Source of the DNA: CAMDPA01 sp964574325
GTDB taxonomy: Bacteria > Pseudomonadota > Alphaproteobacteria > Rhizobiales > Hyphomicrobiaceae
NCBI GenBank assembly: GCA_964574325.1
Contig: CAZNMY010000016.1
Span: forward strand, 16,270 to 80,269
Length of the DNA stretch: 64,000 nt
Direction: 5' to 3'
The notes under the pieces are model-generated. The model saw only the letters and a list, made by a program, of their open reading frames with translations. It was not told the DNA's origin and did not search any database. Of the stretch, positions 1-8,619 are shown piece by piece (the first letter of the stretch is position 1; each line of letters opens with the position of its first letter). The translations under genes and the position numbers were made by a program.

Positions 1-382
1 GGGGAGCCGGAAACGCGGGACAAGGTGACCGCCCCGAGCTGCTTCGCGTTGATCAGCTGTCGATGCTCTATCGCGACGCAACATTTATTGCGCGGCATCG
101 AGTTTGTTGTTCAAAGGGGGTCGACAAAATGCGCGTGGTAGGCGAACTCGCTGTCGAACTCTTTCCTGCGCTGGATGATCGCGTCGCGGGCGTTGGGCGT
201 GCGCTTGTCGGGCGAGGTCATTGTCGCTCACCACGTAGATCGTGCCTGGTTGCGGCAGCGCCCAACTGCCAACGTGCAGGATCGCACCAGCGCTGAAGTG
301 CCGGTTGTGCTGGCTCGACGCTTCCGAATCGATCGCTGGACTTGAATGATGGAGGTCGGCCAGAACACCTTCACTGAAGTTT
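1..382. other. Window edge, no gene recognised
   Basis: This stretch lies downstream of the minus-strand recombinase. Both strands contain only short open frames without recognisable domains. A short minus-strand frame near 113-222 could encode about 36 residues but resembles nothing I know. It probably belongs to the mobile element that continues to the left of the window. Confidence 0.4.
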
Positions 383-1018
383 TCAGATGTCGATTTTCTC
401 CGCAATCTCGATGGCGTCATCAATCTCGATACCGAGGTATCGAACGGTGGACTCGATCTTCGTGTGGCCAAGCAAGAGCTGTACCGCCCGGAGGTTTCCT
501 GTCCGTCGGTAGATCAAGGTCGCCTTAGTTCTGCGGAGTGAGTGGGTGCCGAACTTGAGTGGATCGAGGCCTATGCTGGAGGTCCACTCCCCTACGAGGC
601 GGGCATACTGACGCGTGGTGAGACCTCGATCACCGCCGCCACGGCCCGCGAACAGGAATTGGCCGGGCTTGCGACCAGCGGTCTGCAGATACTTGTCCAA
701 TGCGTGTCGCGTTTGCTCGGTCAACTCGAAGCGCACCGGTCGTCCAGTCTTCTTTTGGCGAACAGTGGCGCGGTCCAGCGCGTAGCCGTTGGGCGCGACG
801 TCATCGACGCGGATCGCAACGACATCGCAGCCGCGCAACTTGCTGTCGATGGCCAAGTTGAAAAGCGCGAGATCCCGCGTGCGACTTTCGAGTTGCAGCT
901 TTGTCCTGATCGACCAGACCTGGCCCTGCCTGAGCGGCGGCTTGGCTCCGATCAGTTTGCCTTTGTTCCACGGCGTTCTGCGCTGTGTTGCAATCGCACT
1001 TGGCTGCTCATCATTCAT
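383..1018 (-). CDS. Tyrosine recombinase / integrase
   Basis: Site-specific recombinase of the phage-integrase (tyrosine recombinase) family, 211 residues. It is short because it is essentially the catalytic domain with little N-terminal arm-binding region. Visible catalytic features are the first Arg near the RDLALFNLAID/KLRG segment, the HSLRRTK box (HxxR), the LLGHTK box with the last His, and the Tyr in STVRYLG. The start overlaps the stop of the TraF-like gene by 8 nt, suggesting translational coupling in one operon with the excisionase-like gene. The family inserts or excises mobile elements; the role within this ICE fragment is inferred from context. Confidence 0.88.
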   Translation of the reverse strand: MNDEQPSAIATQRRTPWNKGKLIGAKPPLRQGQVWSIRTKLQLESRTRDLALFNLAIDSKLRGCDVVAIRVDDVAPNGYALDRATVRQKKTGRPVRFELTEQTRHALDKYLQTAGRKPGQFLFAGRGGGDRGLTTRQYARLVGEWTSSIGLDPLKFGTHSLRRTKATLIYRRTGNLRAVQLLLGHTKIESTVRYLGIEIDDAIEIAEKIDI

Positions 1019-1586
1019 GGGCGCTCTCCTTCATGACTCCGACAGTGCCCGTAAGCTGGATGCCTGTCAGCTTCGACACCGGCGCTGACACGGCCGTCCA
1101 AAGGGCCGTTGCGGTCCCCACCGTGTCTCGTGCCTCGAGCAGGCCGAAGTACCGGCCATCGAAGCTGCTCGGGTCGTCAGAGAGAACGAGGAGATGCGCC
1201 GCGTCGAGCTCATGGCAACCGCGCCACTGTGGCATCGGTCGACCCGATGGGTCGGCGGTCAACGCATGCGCTGCGCGTTGCCCATTGATGGTGACGACGC
1301 TGCCGTATCGGCAAACGCGGTCCGGGGAACGTGCTGCAACGGGCTTGATCAGCACAGCTTTTGCCGGCAAGTAGCCGCGCGCCGTGGCGAGACTGCGCAT
1401 GGGCTCCGGCAGCCGCAGCACTGCAAGCTCGCCTTTCGATGTTTGACGTCCGATGATCAAGTAGAGGCCTGGTGGCACACTTGGGGAGACGTTCCACGCG
1501 ACTGGAGGCGATTGCGCTTTCGGCCACGCCACGCCCGCAACGCCGATGATCACCGTTGCCGGGAGGGGCCATTTTCGGCGCCTCAT
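1011..1586 (-). CDS. traF: TraF-like conjugal transfer peptidase (S26 family)
   Basis: Resembles the TraF/S26 signal-peptidase-like proteins of conjugative systems, which mature the pilin and act at the inner membrane. An N-terminal hydrophobic segment follows MRRRKWPLP. The nucleophile region is SPSVPPGLY (Ser before Pro-x-Gly-x-Tyr) and the probable general-base Lys lies in YLPAKAVLIKP. I chose the ATG at 1586 because it overlaps the upstream stop as ATGA; in-frame ATGs at 1598 and 1610 are possible. The product is about 191 residues, typical for the family. No other conjugation genes are inside the window, so the transfer machinery is either further left or lost. Confidence 0.75.
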   Translation of the reverse strand: MRRRKWPLPATVIIGVAGVAWPKAQSPPVAWNVSPSVPPGLYLIIGRQTSKGELAVLRLPEPMRSLATARGYLPAKAVLIKPVAARSPDRVCRYGSVVTINGQRAAHALTADPSGRPMPQWRGCHELDAAHLLVLSDDPSSFDGRYFGLLEARDTVGTATALWTAVSAPVSKLTGIQLTGTVGVMKESAHE

Positions 1587-1792
1587 TTCGCCCGACATCT
1601 TTTCGACCATTCGAGCAGCTCCTTGCGACAGTAGACAATCCTCCCGCCGTGTCGGCGGAACACCGGCCCGGTGTGCTTCCAACGCATGTTGTCGAGTGTG
1701 CGTCGGTTGACCTTCAAAAGCTCGGCCGCCTCGGCGATGGTCAGAAAAGGCACATCTGCGTCCGGCGGATCGGGCGTCGCGATTTTCGGCAT
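1583..1792 (-). CDS. Excisionase-like helix-turn-helix protein (RdfS-like)
   Basis: Small DNA-binding protein, 69 residues from the ATG at 1792 (an in-frame start at 1846 is possible). The segment FLTIAEAAELLKVNRRTLDN is a MerR/excisionase-type winged HTH, followed by the wing GRIVYCRKELLEW. Proteins of this kind act as recombination directionality factors. In ICEs of the Mesorhizobium type, the order FseA-activated rdfS followed by traF is established knowledge, and the same order occurs here: activator, HTH, TraF, recombinase. It ends in an ATGA overlap with the TraF-like gene. Assignment as RdfS is by context and fold, not by exact match. Confidence 0.75.
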   Translation of the reverse strand: MPKIATPDPPDADVPFLTIAEAAELLKVNRRTLDNMRWKHTGPVFRRHGGRIVYCRKELLEWSKRCRAK

Positions 1793-1873
1793 GGTGCAAC
1801 TCCAACCGATGATGAGCCGAGCATCGCTGGTTTGCGGTGTCTGCAAAAGTGGCGGAATCAGAGAACCGCGAAA

Positions 1874-2696
1874 TCACCATCCTTGTCTCAAGAGGTGTCG
1901 ATAGCTTCCTGCCGCGAGCTTGAGACCGCGGTCGAGGTCGCGGCGCACAACATCACGCAATCCAGCAGGACGCCATTCACTGGCTACCTTGGCTTGTCCG
2001 TAGATCGCGATGGCGACCTCGCGGTGGCTGGCGCCGGCGGCGCGACCGTCGAGCGCAATGATGGCGTTGCGCAGCTTGCGTGCCTGCGGCGTCCAGACAG
2101 GTTTTGGCGGAGACCTGGGAGCAGTTCCAGACAGAATTCGGTCCATCATGATGAGCTGATGGCCTGAGCGTCGAAGTTGAGAATCGATGTGGAAGCCGAG
2201 GACCACGGGACCATGAACGACCTCGGCGCCGTCGACTACGACTTGCAGAATGACGCCATGGGCACGCAGCACGAGATGCTGGCGGGAAGCGTTGTCGATC
2301 ACAATGTGCTGCAGCGCTGGCAGTGCTGTAATGTCTACGCCGCCGGATGGCGACTTGTCCGTGTGGGCGGTAGCGCGAAGGACCGGCATTCCGGCGTCGG
2401 CAAGCCAAGCAATGCCTGCCTCGAGGGCGCCTCGTCGAGGGTCAGCGAAAGGAGCACAAGCCCCATGACTGGGAGACAGGCGTTGCAGGCGTAAGCAACT
2501 TGATGATCGGGACTCCGTTCGCCGTGTGCATCTGCAGGATACTACCCGGCGGCTGAGAAGCCGCGTCGGCCTGGTAGCGTGGATTTCGCCGCAGGCCCTC
2601 CCACGCCCAATCTGATTTCGCGTAGGTGCTCATGTGATCATAGGCGGACAACTCTGGCGGCCACGCGGGGCCGACAGGCAAGGGCAAGCGCGACAT
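1874..2696 (-). CDS. fseA: FseA-like ICE activator, two frames joined by +1 shift (DUF6499 + DUF2285)
   Basis: The first frame starts at ATG 2696 and encodes 84 residues with the DUF6499-type motif (YAKSDWAWEGLRRNPRYQAD) before a TGA at 2442-2444. The second frame continues to 1874 and ends in a DUF2285 domain (LRNAIIALDGRAAGASHREV ... YRHLLRQGW). A +1 shift at TTT-C joins them into one 273-residue protein whose junction, WGLCSF then ADPRR, reads as expected for the intact family. In ICEMlSymR7A the equivalent pair is fused by programmed frameshifting to make FseA, which activates rdfS; the next gene here is an rdfS-like HTH. The alternative is a simple inactivating frameshift mutation. Confidence 0.72.
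2442..2453 (-). other. Candidate +1 programmed frameshift site
   Basis: Reading the minus strand, the zero-frame codons are TCC TTT CGC TGA. Slipping Phe-tRNA from TTT to TTC moves the ribosome +1 and enters the DUF2285 frame (GCT GAC CCT). The UCC UUU CG context equals the known +1 shift motif of influenza PA-X, and the stop two codons later would favour pausing. Position and frame agree exactly with the domain break. Confidence 0.6.
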
Positions 2697-2936
2697 CTGA
2701 CCTCCGGACGGTTTCCTCGGAGCTTCAACACGATCGCCCGCAACCGCGTTGAGCACTCGCCGCGCGCGACCGGCCATCCGGTGCGGCTGGCCGATATGGC
2801 GCACGCCGAACCGGCGCACTCGGAGTATCGCAGGAATATCGAGAATTTTGTTCAATTAATCGGGGTTAGGGTAAGAATGTCGTTGCTAGCAGGATCACCC
2901 ATGCCCACTGCGAAACACGCGGGCGATCCTACGGGG

Positions 2937-3323
2937 TCAAGCCTGTTCCTGCTCTTCGCTTGCAAGCAGCCCTTCTTGGCGTGATGCCTTCGTGTCGTTG
3001 TTCTCTGTTCCGCTGGCGATCTTCGTCACGTGGTCCGCCACCTCTGCATCGCCTCGCGGACGAAGCTGTCCATGCCGGCGAAATTCTAGTGGCGGCGAGT
3101 ATGGCGCGACAATCTGAGTGAGACGGCGTCTCGCCTGATTGTCGCGCGCTAGGCGGGTGACGTCGCGTGGAACGTGATTGAGAATCCGATCGATCGCGTC
3201 GGGCCGGACTCCTCTTTCGCCGAGCCGAGCCGCGATGCAGCGGCGCATGTCGTGGATGGTGACGTCCTCGATGGCGAGCTGATCGCGTATGGCGCCTGGC
3301 TCTCCTCGGGGCAGCGCAAGCAC
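2937..3323 (-). pseudogene. C-terminal relic of a tyrosine recombinase
   Basis: The segment TIHDMRRCIAARLGERGV followed by RPDAIDRILNH is the HxxR and late-His region of a phage-type integrase, a different lineage from the recombinase at 383-1018. The N-terminal two thirds, including arm-binding and first catalytic Arg regions, are missing, and the upstream sequence continues the family only in shifted frames. The terminal Tyr cannot be placed with confidence. I read it as a decayed integrase marking an older insertion next to the ICE fragment. Confidence 0.65.
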
Positions 3324-3583
3324 TTTCGAGAATCGGACTGGGGGACAAGTTGGGGGATCTGAAGCCCGTTAATAGATATAAGCATCTAAAATATATGAAT
3401 AATTGTCAATCAATCATAATCCCTCCCCATCCGCCAGATCCACTACATGTTCCCATTTTGCGAACGAAGCGCGCCTGATCGAGAAGGCCGGTTCGGGGGG
3501 GAGCTGCCGAGCAAAGAACAACATGGCTCCGCCGGCTCATGAACTGCGCGATCCCAGCCATAGTTCGCGATCATCCTCGTCGT
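3324..3583. other. Intergenic, AT-rich segment
   Basis: Holds an unusually AT-rich stretch around 3368-3420 compared with its surroundings, at the junction between the mobile-element relic and the signalling genes. No gene is visible. It could be the boundary of the inserted DNA. Confidence 0.4.
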
Positions 3584-3925
3584 TCAGACGACACTGCGCA
3601 GAAGCGTGATGAGCTTTTCGACCTGCACGGGCTTTACCACCAGAAAAGCCCCACGGAACACCTCTGGATGCTGGTCGCTGGCGTAGCCGGACACCGTGAT
3701 GAAGGGCGTGGAGCGTCGTTTCAGCTCTGCCGCAACAGGCTCCGAGGTGCCGCGGCCGAGATCGACGTCGAGGATGGCGACATCGCAAAGACGCTCCTGC
3801 AGCAGTGCGAGGCCGCGAGCCGCATCCAGAGCCGGGCCGAGCACGTCGAACCCGGCCTCCTTCAGCTGCTCGGCTAAATCATGAGCAAGGAACGCGTCAT
3901 CCTCGACGATCAGCACGCATGTCAT
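3584..3925 (-). CDS. Single-domain response regulator (REC only)
   Basis: About 113 residues, only a receiver domain. The acidic pair is VEDD, the phosphoacceptor Asp lies in VAILDVDLG, the Thr/Ser switch in FITVSGYA and the Lys in LVVKPVQ. I chose the ATG at 3925 (MTCVLIVEDD), 17 nt after the stop of the upstream sensor kinase, over a TTG 21 nt upstream. It lacks an output domain, so it probably relays or drains phosphate for the neighbouring HWE kinase, as known for FixJ-like single-domain partners in alphaproteobacteria. Confidence 0.88.
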   Translation of the reverse strand: MTCVLIVEDDAFLAHDLAEQLKEAGFDVLGPALDAARGLALLQERLCDVAILDVDLGRGTSEPVAAELKRRSTPFITVSGYASDQHPEVFRGAFLVVKPVQVEKLITLLRSVV

Positions 3926-3942
3926 GGTCCTGGCCTCAGCGC

Positions 3943-6900
3943 TCAACGTTCGCCATGTTCATAATTCCCCCCACCATCGACGGCCTTGTCAAGCGGACAG
4001 CTCAGCAGCCAGATGAGCCCGGTCGGCTCGTAGCGGGTCTCGACCTCGCCGTACACGCTCATCTTGGTCAGCGTGTTCAGGACCGTGCTGCCAAAGCCGG
4101 TCTGCGCCGGCCGCCGGACCTCGGGGCCATCGCGCTCCGCCCAGCGGAAGATCAGCGTGTCGGCCTCCTGGCGCCACGCGATGTCGACGCAGCCGCGATC
4201 ATTCGACAGCGCGCCGTACTTGCCGGCGTTGGTGGCGAGTTCATGCAGCGCGAGCCCGAACGCCTGCGCGGCAGCAGGCGTGAAAGTCAGCGACGGACCA
4301 TCGAGCCTGATCCGCTTGCCGACCAGGTCGGCGAAGTGAGCGAGCTGTGCGATCACGAGCGACGTGATCTCCACGCCGGTCCACTCGTTACTGATCAGCA
4401 AGTCCTGGTTGGCGGAGAGCGCCTGCACGCGCTCTGCGAACCGTCGAGCGAAATCCTTCGGACTGCCGGCTGCCGTCTGCCGCGCAATCACCTGCACCAG
4501 CCCGAGCATGTTCTTGGCCCGGTGATTGACCTCCTTCATCAGCAGGAAGATCTGCTCCTCGCGCGCCTTCCGCTCGGTGATGTCGATCACCATACCGACA
4601 ACACGGGCGGGATGACCATGCTCGCCTCTGGTCACACGCGCGCTGTCGCTCACCCAAATGTAGTGCCCGCGCTTGTGTCGAACGCGATACTCGAGTGCGA
4701 AGCTCTTCCCGGTGGCGATGCTCGCAAGGGCCACCTCCTGCAGGTGCTCGATGTCGTCGGCATGGATGAGATCGAACCAACCCCGCCCTGTTGCCGGGAT
4801 CTCGTCGATGCCGTAGCCGAGCACCGGTGTCATGCTGCCGTTGCGTACGACGCAATCGCTGTCTGGAAAATACTCATAGAGCGTGGCCCCGGCTGCCTGC
4901 TGGGCGACCTCGGCGCGCTCGGCTGCAACCATCAACTCCTGCTCAGCCAGCTTGCGCTCGGTGATGTCGATCAGTGTTCCCATCACGCGCGTCACAAGGC
5001 CGCTCGCTGGATCGATCGGTCCGATCGCCTCGCCCCGGTCGAGGATCCAGCGGATCTTGCCGTCGGCACGCACGATTCGTGTCTCGATCTCGTAGGGACC
5101 CGGCCGGCGCTGGATCTCCTCCATCTCCGACCGCACGCGCTCGCGGTCGTCAGGGTGTGTGAACTCCAGCGTCGACACGATAGGACGCTCATGCTCATCC
5201 TTTACGTCGAGACCGAAAATGCGACGCAGGCCGTCTGACCAGATGCCGACCTGCCGCCCCGTGTCGAAGTCGTGCACGCCGAAGCCGGCCGCGTCGCTGG
5301 CTTGGCGGAGCCGCTCCTCGCTCTCGCGCACGGACAGCTCCGCGAGCTTGCGGGCCGTCACGTCATGCACGATCCCCATGGCGCGAAACGGCCGGCCGTC
5401 CGAACCGCGCAGCACCTCGCCCCTCGCCGCCATCCAACGCTCGGCGCCATCGCTCGCGCGCGCGATGCGATATTCGATGTCGTAGGGCTCGCCACCGCCG
5501 ATCGCCGTTTCCATCGCCGCCGCGACCCGGGCTCGATCGCTCGGATGCACGCATGCGAGAAAATCCTCGTAGCCGTGAGTTGTGCCATCGGCGAGCCCGA
5601 GCAGACGATAGTACACCGGGTTGAAGCCGGTTTTACCGGTCACCAGATCCCAGTCCCAGATGCCGATGGCCGCGGCCGTCTGCGCCAGATTGAGCCGGCT
5701 CTCGCTCTCGCGCAGCGCGTCCAGCGTACGTTTTTCCTTGTCGATGTCGTCGATGACCACCGTGGCGCCGATAATCTCGCCGTCCGAGGCTCTGAACGGC
5801 AGCGCGGCGATGCGAGTCCAAACGGGTCCGGCCTCGCGGCCTTGGAACAGGAACTCCTGCCCAGGCCAGACGCGCTCGCCCCTCAGCGCACGCGCCGCCG
5901 GGTAGTCGCTGCGATCGATACGCTGGCCATTGCTGTAGCCTTTCCAAAGCCCGTGTCTCTGCTCGTCTCGCGAGGGCACGACGGCCGGCACGTAGCTGGC
6001 ATAGACCGAGTTGCCGACGAGGGTCCGGCCCTTGTTGTCGACCAGGGCAACGCCGATCGGCAGCGCGTCGAGGATAGCAGCGAGCCTGCTCTCGCTGTCC
6101 CGCAACGCCTCCTCGGATTGCTTGCGCTCGGTGATGTCGCTTGCTTGGACGATGAAGAACTCGACTTGGCCCGCGTGGTCCCTGGCGGTCACGATTGCGC
6201 ACTCGGCCAGCCGGACGTTCCCGTCCATTGTTGCAAATCGGTCGATGCTCAGGACCGGGCCGTTGGCCTCTGCAGCCGCCATAAGCCTCTCCGGCCATGC
6301 GCGCTGCATATCGGGCAGCGGGGAGAACCACGGCGTTTCCCAGAATTTGGAGCCGATCACGCACTCGCGCGGGACGCCGGTCGCAGCAATGGACAGATCA
6401 TTGATCTCGAGCAGCACCCCGTCCGGCGAGAGGATGGCGACGAACTGGAACTGCTGGTTGAACACGGCACGATAGCGCGCCTCGCTGGCGCGCACCGCGG
6501 CCTCGGCTCTGGTGCGGGCCTCATCGGCTCTGGCGCGCGCGGCCGCTGCGTCGCGCAGAGCGAGCCCGAGCGCGTTGGCCTCCACTACGGCCGTGCTCGG
6601 CACCTGGATCGGTTGGCCCTCGCCCATGGCCCTGGCGGCCGTTATCGTCACAGCCATCGACTGCTCGATCACGCGGCTCAGCCACAATCCCAGGCCGAGC
6701 ACCAGCGCGACCGCCATCAGCCCGATGATCGCCGTCGTCCGCCACAAGGCTTGCACCGGCGCCTCTATCAGCGCCTTCGGCGCCCACACCGCCGCGCGCC
6801 ACCCCGTAAGATCCGACCACACGAAGGCCTGGAGCGACCGCCGACCGGCGAGATCGTTGGTTTCGGTCAGGCCCGAACGGCTGGTCGCCTGTCTCGACGC

Positions 6901-8367
6901 TTGCGACAGCTCGCGGCCGACGAACGTAGCCTGATCGTGTGATCGCGCGATGATGCGGTTGTTGCCGTCCGACACTCCCGACAGCCAGCCATCCGGCAGC
7001 TCGGACTGCCGTACCACGTACGCGAGGCTCTCCACGCCCGGCGAGCGGGCGATGACGTAGCGAACCTCACCGTCGATGCGCACCGGCACGAGGATATTGA
7101 ATACGAACGCCTGCGCGATCCGACCTGTGAACAGGCCACTGACGCGCGGCTGTCCGACGGCGGCCACTTCGCGGGCGAGATCGGCTTGCATCGCCGTCGG
7201 CAACGCCGAGCCATACGGCATTCGCGTCGTCATCAGCATTTGTCCGTCAGGGGCGATCAAAAGGATCGCGCCTCGATGGCGGTACTCGAGCGAAGCCTGT
7301 GCTTGTCTATAGAACGCGGCGATGTCGCCCTCTCGCAGGGAGGGGGACGCCGCCAGCGCCAGCAGCGTCTCGATCTCCCCGGCAATCTCGCGGTCGACAG
7401 CAGCCGACAACGTGCGTGCGCTCGCCACCAGCTCGGCCCGGCTCTGCTGAAGCTGGGACTGCGCGATCCGTCCCCCCGCATAGATGCCGAACAGCAGCAA
7501 CGGCCCGACGATCGCGCCCGACAGGAGCAGCAGCAGACGTTGCAATGGCCAAGGCTGTGTCGGATAGAGACGCGGCCCATTGCTCGTCAGCAGCCCCGTG
7601 CCGAGTGCGATCAGCGCGAATGCAGTCGGTAGCGACACAGAGCTGAAAGGCGTCAGCCGATCCAGGGTCTCGGTTCCCATCGCGAAGCTGAGCAGGACAA
7701 ATAGCGCGACGACGCCAGCGGCGGCCGCCAGGCCAGCAGCCGCAGTCTTGCGCGTGCCGGCAAGCAGAATGCCGAGCGCCGCGGCCAGGAGCCCGACAGC
7801 GGTCGCCGACGCCATGCGCCAGCCGACTGTCCCGGGGACCGGAGAAGCGGAACGAGGAGCGAGCAGCCGCTCCAGACCGAGATCGCGACCGAGCAGGTCC
7901 TGCATGAGGCTGAAGACCGAGATTGCGATCACCCCCTGGGCCAGCAACCGCCTTCCGCGGTCGTCGACTTCGCGCACGAGCGACAGTCCGAGCGCCATGA
8001 CCAGAATGGCGGTGATCGGTTTCATCGTCGCGAAGCCGGAGCCCCAGCTCGTCAGCCACGCTGGCCCTGTGATCCAGCCCACCAACGCCAGTGCGCCGAT
8101 CATGATGGCCAATGTGCCAGCGATCCGGATCTGCCAGGATGCAGGCACCCTGCCGTTGCTTTGGTGGGCGAGAGGCGGAAGCACGGCGCCGTTGTCGCCT
8201 TCGTCGAACGAGGCCACGGCACCGGCTCCATCCGTGTCACGTCTGCCACCCACGTCTGGTCCCTCGATTCCAGAAAAGCGTCTGATCGGCTGAGAAGAAC
8301 GGCGGGTCGCCTGACGCCTGCGCCTTCGCTGCGCAGTGGTGACCTCCGGCACGCAGGGGCGGCGCAT
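3943..8367 (-). CDS. Large membrane HWE-family multi-PAS sensor histidine kinase
   Basis: 1474 residues. The N-terminus (about 80-300) has roughly eight hydrophobic helices, then an extracytoplasmic dCache/CHASE-like region (about 310-540), a further membrane helix, and a linker rich in Ala/Arg. At least five PAS/PAC units follow between about 630 and 1265. The kinase core has NHRAKNM with the phospho-His near residue 1283, HELATNAGKYGALS as N box, and FRWAERDGP, the W-x-E mark of the HWE family. Such kinases feed single-domain regulators or PhyR in the general stress response. The start is uncertain: the first 80 residues look poorly conserved. No EcfG-like promoter was seen upstream. Confidence 0.9.
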   Translation of the reverse strand: MRRPCVPEVTTAQRRRRRQATRRSSQPIRRFSGIEGPDVGGRRDTDGAGAVASFDEGDNGAVLPPLAHQSNGRVPASWQIRIAGTLAIMIGALALVGWITGPAWLTSWGSGFATMKPITAILVMALGLSLVREVDDRGRRLLAQGVIAISVFSLMQDLLGRDLGLERLLAPRSASPVPGTVGWRMASATAVGLLAAALGILLAGTRKTAAAGLAAAAGVVALFVLLSFAMGTETLDRLTPFSSVSLPTAFALIALGTGLLTSNGPRLYPTQPWPLQRLLLLLSGAIVGPLLLFGIYAGGRIAQSQLQQSRAELVASARTLSAAVDREIAGEIETLLALAASPSLREGDIAAFYRQAQASLEYRHRGAILLIAPDGQMLMTTRMPYGSALPTAMQADLAREVAAVGQPRVSGLFTGRIAQAFVFNILVPVRIDGEVRYVIARSPGVESLAYVVRQSELPDGWLSGVSDGNNRIIARSHDQATFVGRELSQASRQATSRSGLTETNDLAGRRSLQAFVWSDLTGWRAAVWAPKALIEAPVQALWRTTAIIGLMAVALVLGLGLWLSRVIEQSMAVTITAARAMGEGQPIQVPSTAVVEANALGLALRDAAAARARADEARTRAEAAVRASEARYRAVFNQQFQFVAILSPDGVLLEINDLSIAATGVPRECVIGSKFWETPWFSPLPDMQRAWPERLMAAAEANGPVLSIDRFATMDGNVRLAECAIVTARDHAGQVEFFIVQASDITERKQSEEALRDSESRLAAILDALPIGVALVDNKGRTLVGNSVYASYVPAVVPSRDEQRHGLWKGYSNGQRIDRSDYPAARALRGERVWPGQEFLFQGREAGPVWTRIAALPFRASDGEIIGATVVIDDIDKEKRTLDALRESESRLNLAQTAAAIGIWDWDLVTGKTGFNPVYYRLLGLADGTTHGYEDFLACVHPSDRARVAAAMETAIGGGEPYDIEYRIARASDGAERWMAARGEVLRGSDGRPFRAMGIVHDVTARKLAELSVRESEERLRQASDAAGFGVHDFDTGRQVGIWSDGLRRIFGLDVKDEHERPIVSTLEFTHPDDRERVRSEMEEIQRRPGPYEIETRIVRADGKIRWILDRGEAIGPIDPASGLVTRVMGTLIDITERKLAEQELMVAAERAEVAQQAAGATLYEYFPDSDCVVRNGSMTPVLGYGIDEIPATGRGWFDLIHADDIEHLQEVALASIATGKSFALEYRVRHKRGHYIWVSDSARVTRGEHGHPARVVGMVIDITERKAREEQIFLLMKEVNHRAKNMLGLVQVIARQTAAGSPKDFARRFAERVQALSANQDLLISNEWTGVEITSLVIAQLAHFADLVGKRIRLDGPSLTFTPAAAQAFGLALHELATNAGKYGALSNDRGCVDIAWRQEADTLIFRWAERDGPEVRRPAQTGFGSTVLNTLTKMSVYGEVETRYEPTGLIWLLSCPLDKAVDGGGNYEHGER

Positions 8368-8436
8368 TCCTTATGCCGGCAACTTTGATCGCTGCCAAGT
8401 CATTGCAGCGAATACGGAATTTTTTTGCTGGACCTT

Positions 8437-8461
8437 GGAACCATTTGCCCGAGGACGCGTT
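8437..8461 (+). promoter_or_regulatory. EcfG-type promoter, upstream of 8620 operon
   Basis: GGAAC at 8437-8441, 16-nt spacer, CGTT at 8458-8461. It lies in the divergent intergenic region and points towards the membrane-protein/permease/CBS operon; the leader to the ATG at 8620 would be about 150 nt. Confidence 0.75.
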
Positions 8462-8619
8462 CGATGAAGTCGGAATCGGCCTGAGCCACTATTTGCGCTC
8501 CTCAGAGCAGGCGAAACCTACGATCGCATGAACGGTGAAGGGACTTGCCGCGACAAACGAGGGAACCAGCCCGACAGCTATCGCGTTGAAAACCAGTCTA
8601 GCCCAACGAGGATGCTGCG

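Noticed and set aside
3805..8293. Long plus-strand open frames opposite the large sensor kinase (up to 556 residues)
   Set aside because: They mirror the minus-strand kinase codons, are Arg/Ala-rich, and show no domain; PAS and HWE motifs prove the minus strand is coding.
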